Shown piece after piece: positions 60,701 to 64,000 of a stretch of 64,000 bases of DNA. The DNA comes from Avena insularis (taxonomy: Eukaryota > Streptophyta > Magnoliopsida > Poales > Poaceae). Each line of letters starts with the position of its first letter. The stretch's first letter is position 1. Where the stretch lies: positions 307,800,323 through 307,864,322 of the forward strand of contig CM042697.1 in assembly GCA_023614405.1 (NCBI GenBank). The letters run 5' to 3'. Under the pieces are notes generated by a model. That model was not told the DNA's origin, searched no databases, and saw only the letters and a program-made list of their open reading frames with translations. Made by a program: the position numbers and the translations under genes.

Positions 60701-61018
60701 TTTGATGATGAAAATGTTAAGGCATGAGCCTTATCCCTTTATAAAATTGATGGTTGTCTGGATGCGATACCATTCCAATTTTACCGTACAACCACAATAC
60801 CCAAAAATTGGGTAGAGATTGACTGGAAATTTATATACCTTAGTATGGGTTCCCTTGCGGCCAAGGTTTGAGCTGAGGCTACCTTGTGAAGATTGTCCAC
60901 CTGTGCAGTTCCCGAGATGACAGTTGGTCATGGTTGGGAGGCCAAACTCATAGGAGAGGTGCCTATACTAGGGCATGTAATTGAAAGGTTATGATTGATT
61001 ATCCGCATACTGACTATG
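57735..61018 (+). repeat. Element C: 3' LTR, first 3.3 kb
   Basis: TGTAACATCCCAAAAATATT, as in the 5' LTR. It breaks at 61018 after ATCCGCATACTGACTATG, where LTR G starts. The TATA box has become TGTAAAAG (58997-59004). The exon-like acidic segment (60153-60239) keeps its frame, but its donor-like GCAAG changed to TCAAG. The donor-like GTGAGC is at 59244. Confidence 0.9.
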
Positions 61019-61415
61019 TGTGACACCCCCGGGATCAGGGCTAAACAAATCCCAGACCTTTGTCTGAACATAAGCTTAACCTTGAGCTCGAGAATATCCA
61101 CTGAAGAATCGGTAACACAATAGTGACCCTACGACACAAAATTTATTACAGCAAGCTCATAACTGAGCAGAGAACCAAATTATTACAAGCAGAGGTCACT
61201 TACCACAAACATCAAACAACGGAAGGCAAATTATGCTATTAAGTATAGCAAACTTAACAAATGGCCTAAGAGGCCTGAAGCATAACGATGACATCCCAAC
61301 CCATAGATTCCAGGCTTCCAGCCGGGAACCCCAAGCTACTCGTCGATGTCGATGTAGTACCAAACTGATCTTGAGGGAACACTTACTCTGCCAAAAGTAT
61401 CAACAAAGCAAGGGT

Positions 61416-61432
61416 GAGTACAGGGTGTACTC
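61416..61432 (-). promoter_or_regulatory. LTR inverted repeat (dyad 3) in LTR G
   Basis: Minus-strand GAGTAC-ACCCT-GTACTC, a perfect 6-bp stem, about 397 bp from the LTR end, followed by ACCCTTGCT as in several other families. Confidence 0.7.
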
Positions 61433-61724
61433 TGCAAGGCTTATGGCTGGTGGAGTTGTTTTGCATATAGCCATCTTTTGTTTAAAAAACAAGAGGGAGA
61501 AGAAGCTCATCTATTCAAAGTGTTTTAAAAGGGGATAAGAGAGCGACATCTCCAAAGTATTAATCATCATCTTTTGATATCCACCAAATTATCATCATCT
61601 ACCAACTAGGATCACCCCCTCGTACCCATGAGGAAGCATCCTTAAGCACACGTTGATCTGCCAAGTTTTACGATTAGGTTTTAGTTCTCTATGATCTTAG
61701 AATCTGGTCACCAAGCATTCATAA

Positions 61725-61766
61725 CCGTGAACACGGCTTTTCGAAAATATTATTACCCTGCAGGGT
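61725..61766 (-). promoter_or_regulatory. LTR dyads 1 and 2 in LTR G
   Basis: ACCCTGCAGGGT (61755-61766), a perfect 12-bp palindrome, and CCGTGTTCACGG (61725-61736), both read on the minus strand after GGGTAAATTTGTAC. Confidence 0.7.
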
Positions 61767-62694
61767 GTACAAATTTACCCACACATACTAACCTTCTCTT
61801 AATGCCACTAGTAATAGCCCTCTTCCTTGGAAGGCCGGCAGAGGGTGGTTAGACACGACCTTTACCTTGCTTTCGCTGAGACCATGAGTCACGCAATAAG
61901 TATGATTCCGCCGTAATGGGTCAAATCTCGAAGCCGGTACTTAAAGATGTGAGGCGAGGTTGGTTTACCAGGGGCGCCATCAACCCCAAGCAACCGCGGT
62001 CACGCTTCCCTACCTGTATGAATGCACCTCCTTCACCCCCTCTTTCGAAAATGTTTTCAATGCGTATGTCGAATGGAACGCCCAAACTATGTGACTCATG
62101 GAATCTACTAGGCAAGTTAGTTACTCGTGAGGTTTTCCAGGCCTCGTGTGGTTGTACGCTCGTCTCGGTTCCATAGGCAAGAACTCAGGTCCTAGTGGTG
62201 GCGAGCATGGGACTAGAAAAACCACATCCCACCGTGGCCTCCCATACAAGCCTTAGCATGTTTAACTCATATCACATCTGATCTCATCTCATCATGTTCT
62301 CCTATCATACTATATTCTCTGCATCTGATACATCATCTGGATGGACCAGAACTGATAGCTATGCATGGCTAAGCAAGACATAGATAAAAGCTCTAGCAGT
62401 GCACACAAGCCAAACCTAGTTATGCTAGGAGCAGTGGATCAGGTAATATGAGCTCAAAAAGAGTAATGCAATAGATAGGATACGTTATCTATCGATAAAA
62501 GACCACAGTAGAATCGTATGCATCATGGCAGGAATAGAAATGCTTTCGAAATCGTAGGATTATATCATGGTGGGGCTATGCTTGCCTTTGCCAGTTGATA
62601 ACCGATAAGCAGATCTTCGAAAGCCTTGTACTTGACTTGATTACAGTTAGTCAGTTATTATTCGTTGATCTTCAATCTTCGACGGAGTTGATCT

Positions 62695-62720
62695 CGGCTT
62701 CGATCTCGATCTCGATCTCG
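62695..62720. repeat. GATCTC microsatellite in LTR G
   Basis: TCGATCTCGATCTCGATCTC, about four imperfect 6-bp units. Confidence 0.7.
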
Positions 62721-64000
62721 TATTCTACCGGGAAGAACCAAACACCGAAAAGAGAGGGAAAACAATCAACACATGGCATCGATTCAATGCTCAAACAATA
62801 ATGATGATATGACAAGTTGAATTGTATTGAATTTAACCCTAAAGCATGCTCGACAACTTAATCGGAGTTCTGAGGGGTGAAAACCCTAACTCGGGGAAAA
62901 CTCCAGAACATATGGAAGCGGTTTTTTTGTTCTTCTAATTAAGCTTACAATTTAAGTTGTTGAACGATGCATGATTATAGTTTGAAGAGGTAGGTTTCAT
63001 TTTTCTGAACATTTTGATATATTATTTGTATTTTTCTGACTTATAAATAATTAGATATTGAATTTACAAGTTTATATCAATTTTTGGATTTATTTAAACC
63101 ATTTCTGAAATTATGAAAACAATACTGAAACTTTTAACACCGTAGCATCAGCTAGCCGCAGAGGCTGACAAATGGGCCCTGGGCCACCTCAGCCTCCACG
63201 TGGTCAAGTGGGACAGGGGGGTCGGTTGGGGTATTTCTCACCAAGGCAGGGGCTACCCACTGCCACTGACGGGTGGGGCATGGTCCACGCGGGTGCCACC
63301 TTGGCGCCATGCAGGACTCGTCGGCGAGCGCGTTGGCTAGCGGCCAGGGACGGCGGAGGAAGACGTGCGTGCTTGAGTGGATGGGGGTGTTAGAGAGAGG
63401 GCGACGCAGGCTACCTAAAGATGGTGGCGCCGATGCGGAGTGGTCACGGGAGACGCAGCGGCGAGCGGCGGCGACGGCGGAGCTCGCAGGCGAACATCAG
63501 CAAGGCGAGCCAGGAAGCGAGGGAGGGGTTGGAGGGCACTGGAGGATGCAGTATCTCACCACCGAGGCAGAGAAGGGGCTATCGATGTCGGGCGACGTCG
63601 GAGGGCGCCGGAATCGGCGACGGCGGCACGGTCGGAGTCCGGGGAACAGGGGCGATGCGGGCGATTCCGATCGCCCCTGCTCGATTGCTCTGGCGAGTCG
63701 AGGTAGGCGAACACAGTGGTGCTGATGGCATACTCGGCCGAGCTTGGGGGTGGCCAGAACGGCGACGAGCCTGAGCTAGGGTTCCGGGCTCGCTGCGGAG
63801 AGGAAGAGAGAGGTCTGGGGAAAGGAGGAATGGATGAGGATGGCTCGTCGGACGGCCAGGGGAAAGCGGTGGAGATCGACGGCGGCGCCGGCGACACCGA
63901 GCAGTGCGTCTGGGTGGAGGAAGACGACGAAAAGAAGGTTGAAGGGGTATTGGGCCCGGGTGGGCTGCACATGGGCTTGGTGGGCCGCAGACGGCTGCGT

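Larger units (their letters stand above)
47893..61018 (+). mobile_element. Element C: full-length Tekay-type Gypsy retrotransposon, 3' LTR interrupted
   Basis: Order: 5' LTR (47893-51894), Met primer site, ORF0, gag, protease, RT, RNase H, integrase, chromodomain, polypurine tract, 3' LTR from 57735. All domains are present in order, but I count about seven stops and several frameshifts, plus damaged key residues in the nucleocapsid and RT. The 3' LTR is cut at 61018 by LTR G. It is the best reference in the window for elements A, B and X of the same family. Confidence 0.93.
61019..64000 (-). mobile_element. LTR G: minus-strand Gypsy LTR, runs off the window
   Basis: Its plus-strand start TGTGACACCCCCGGGATC is the reverse of an LTR end (..CTGGGATTTGTTTAGCC..GGGTGTCACA), similar in layout to the end of LTR C. 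The shared cassette is present in minus orientation and in the expected order: a segment ending CAAAG/GCAAGC (about 62585), dyad 1, dyad 2, inverted repeat, end. The GC-rich block at 63170-64000 is its promoter region. It is either a solo LTR or the 3' LTR of an element beyond the window. CTATG (61014-61018) would be its target site. The long ORFs at 63172-63972 lie in the GC-rich block on both strands and show no known domain. Confidence 0.8.

Noticed and set aside
62695..62720. GATCTC repeat as a possible CRISPR or satellite array
   Set aside because: Only four 6-bp units with no spacers; it is a microsatellite in an LTR.
63172..63972. 150-residue plus-strand and 138-residue minus-strand ORFs
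   Set aside because: They overlap each other in the GC-rich end of LTR G; low-complexity Arg/Gly or Pro/Ser composition suggests chance open frames.

Overview
The window is plant nuclear repeat DNA, almost certainly from a grass and probably a Pooideae species. The evidence is indirect: chromodomain Ty3/Gypsy (Tekay/Del-type) elements with very long (3.2-6.6 kb) LTRs and initiator-Met primer sites; an Athila-type element whose LTR starts TGATACGTCGG, follows a GCTTGGGGATGT polypurine tract and has an Asp-tRNA-type primer site; and GC-rich promoter blocks inside otherwise AT-rich LTRs. I see no intact host gene, no rRNA or tRNA gene and no CRISPR array. Nearly every base belongs to nested, mostly broken transposable elements.

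Layout. 1-370 is the end of an integrase (element X), fused by an aberrant junction to ORF0 and gag of a second element of the same family (B). B's gag is split at 1097/11706 by a solo LTR of its own family (A, 1098-11705), and A is itself split by a 6.6-kb solo LTR of another family (D, 4394-11015). B resumes with gag-protease-RT-RNase H-integrase-chromodomain (11706-15925) and a 3' LTR (15977-19178). B abuts a second D-family LTR (D2, 19179-20848 and 34571-35364). D2 is interrupted by a minus-strand solo LTR (E, 20849-34570, perfect target duplication CTGGT). E is interrupted by a young, complete but non-autonomous element (F, 21989-31813, perfect target duplication GCAAA) that encodes only a multi-zinc-knuckle gag-like protein.

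35365-37176 holds a truncated LTR and a minus-strand broken gene with a duplicated domain. A minus-strand Athila-type element that codes only for gag and protease (H, 37177-44344) follows. Next are the 3' end of a Copia element (44345 to about 46480) and a PIF/Harbinger transposase pseudogene (46586-47732, minus). A full-length but heavily mutated Tekay-type element (C) runs from 47893; its 3' LTR is cut at 61018 by a minus-strand LTR (G) that continues past the window end.

How the parts relate. A, B, C and X are one family. D, E, F and G are distinct families by sequence, yet their LTRs share one ordered cassette: a GC-rich promoter block, an exon-like segment ending AAG/GCAAG, two dyad-symmetric sites and an inverted repeat, then the LTR end. 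The dyads keep their symmetry while their bases change from family to family. This covarying cassette is the most interesting signal here. In family A/B/C the cassette also carries phase-compatible acidic reading-frame segments behind plausible splice sites, although no ATG is seen.
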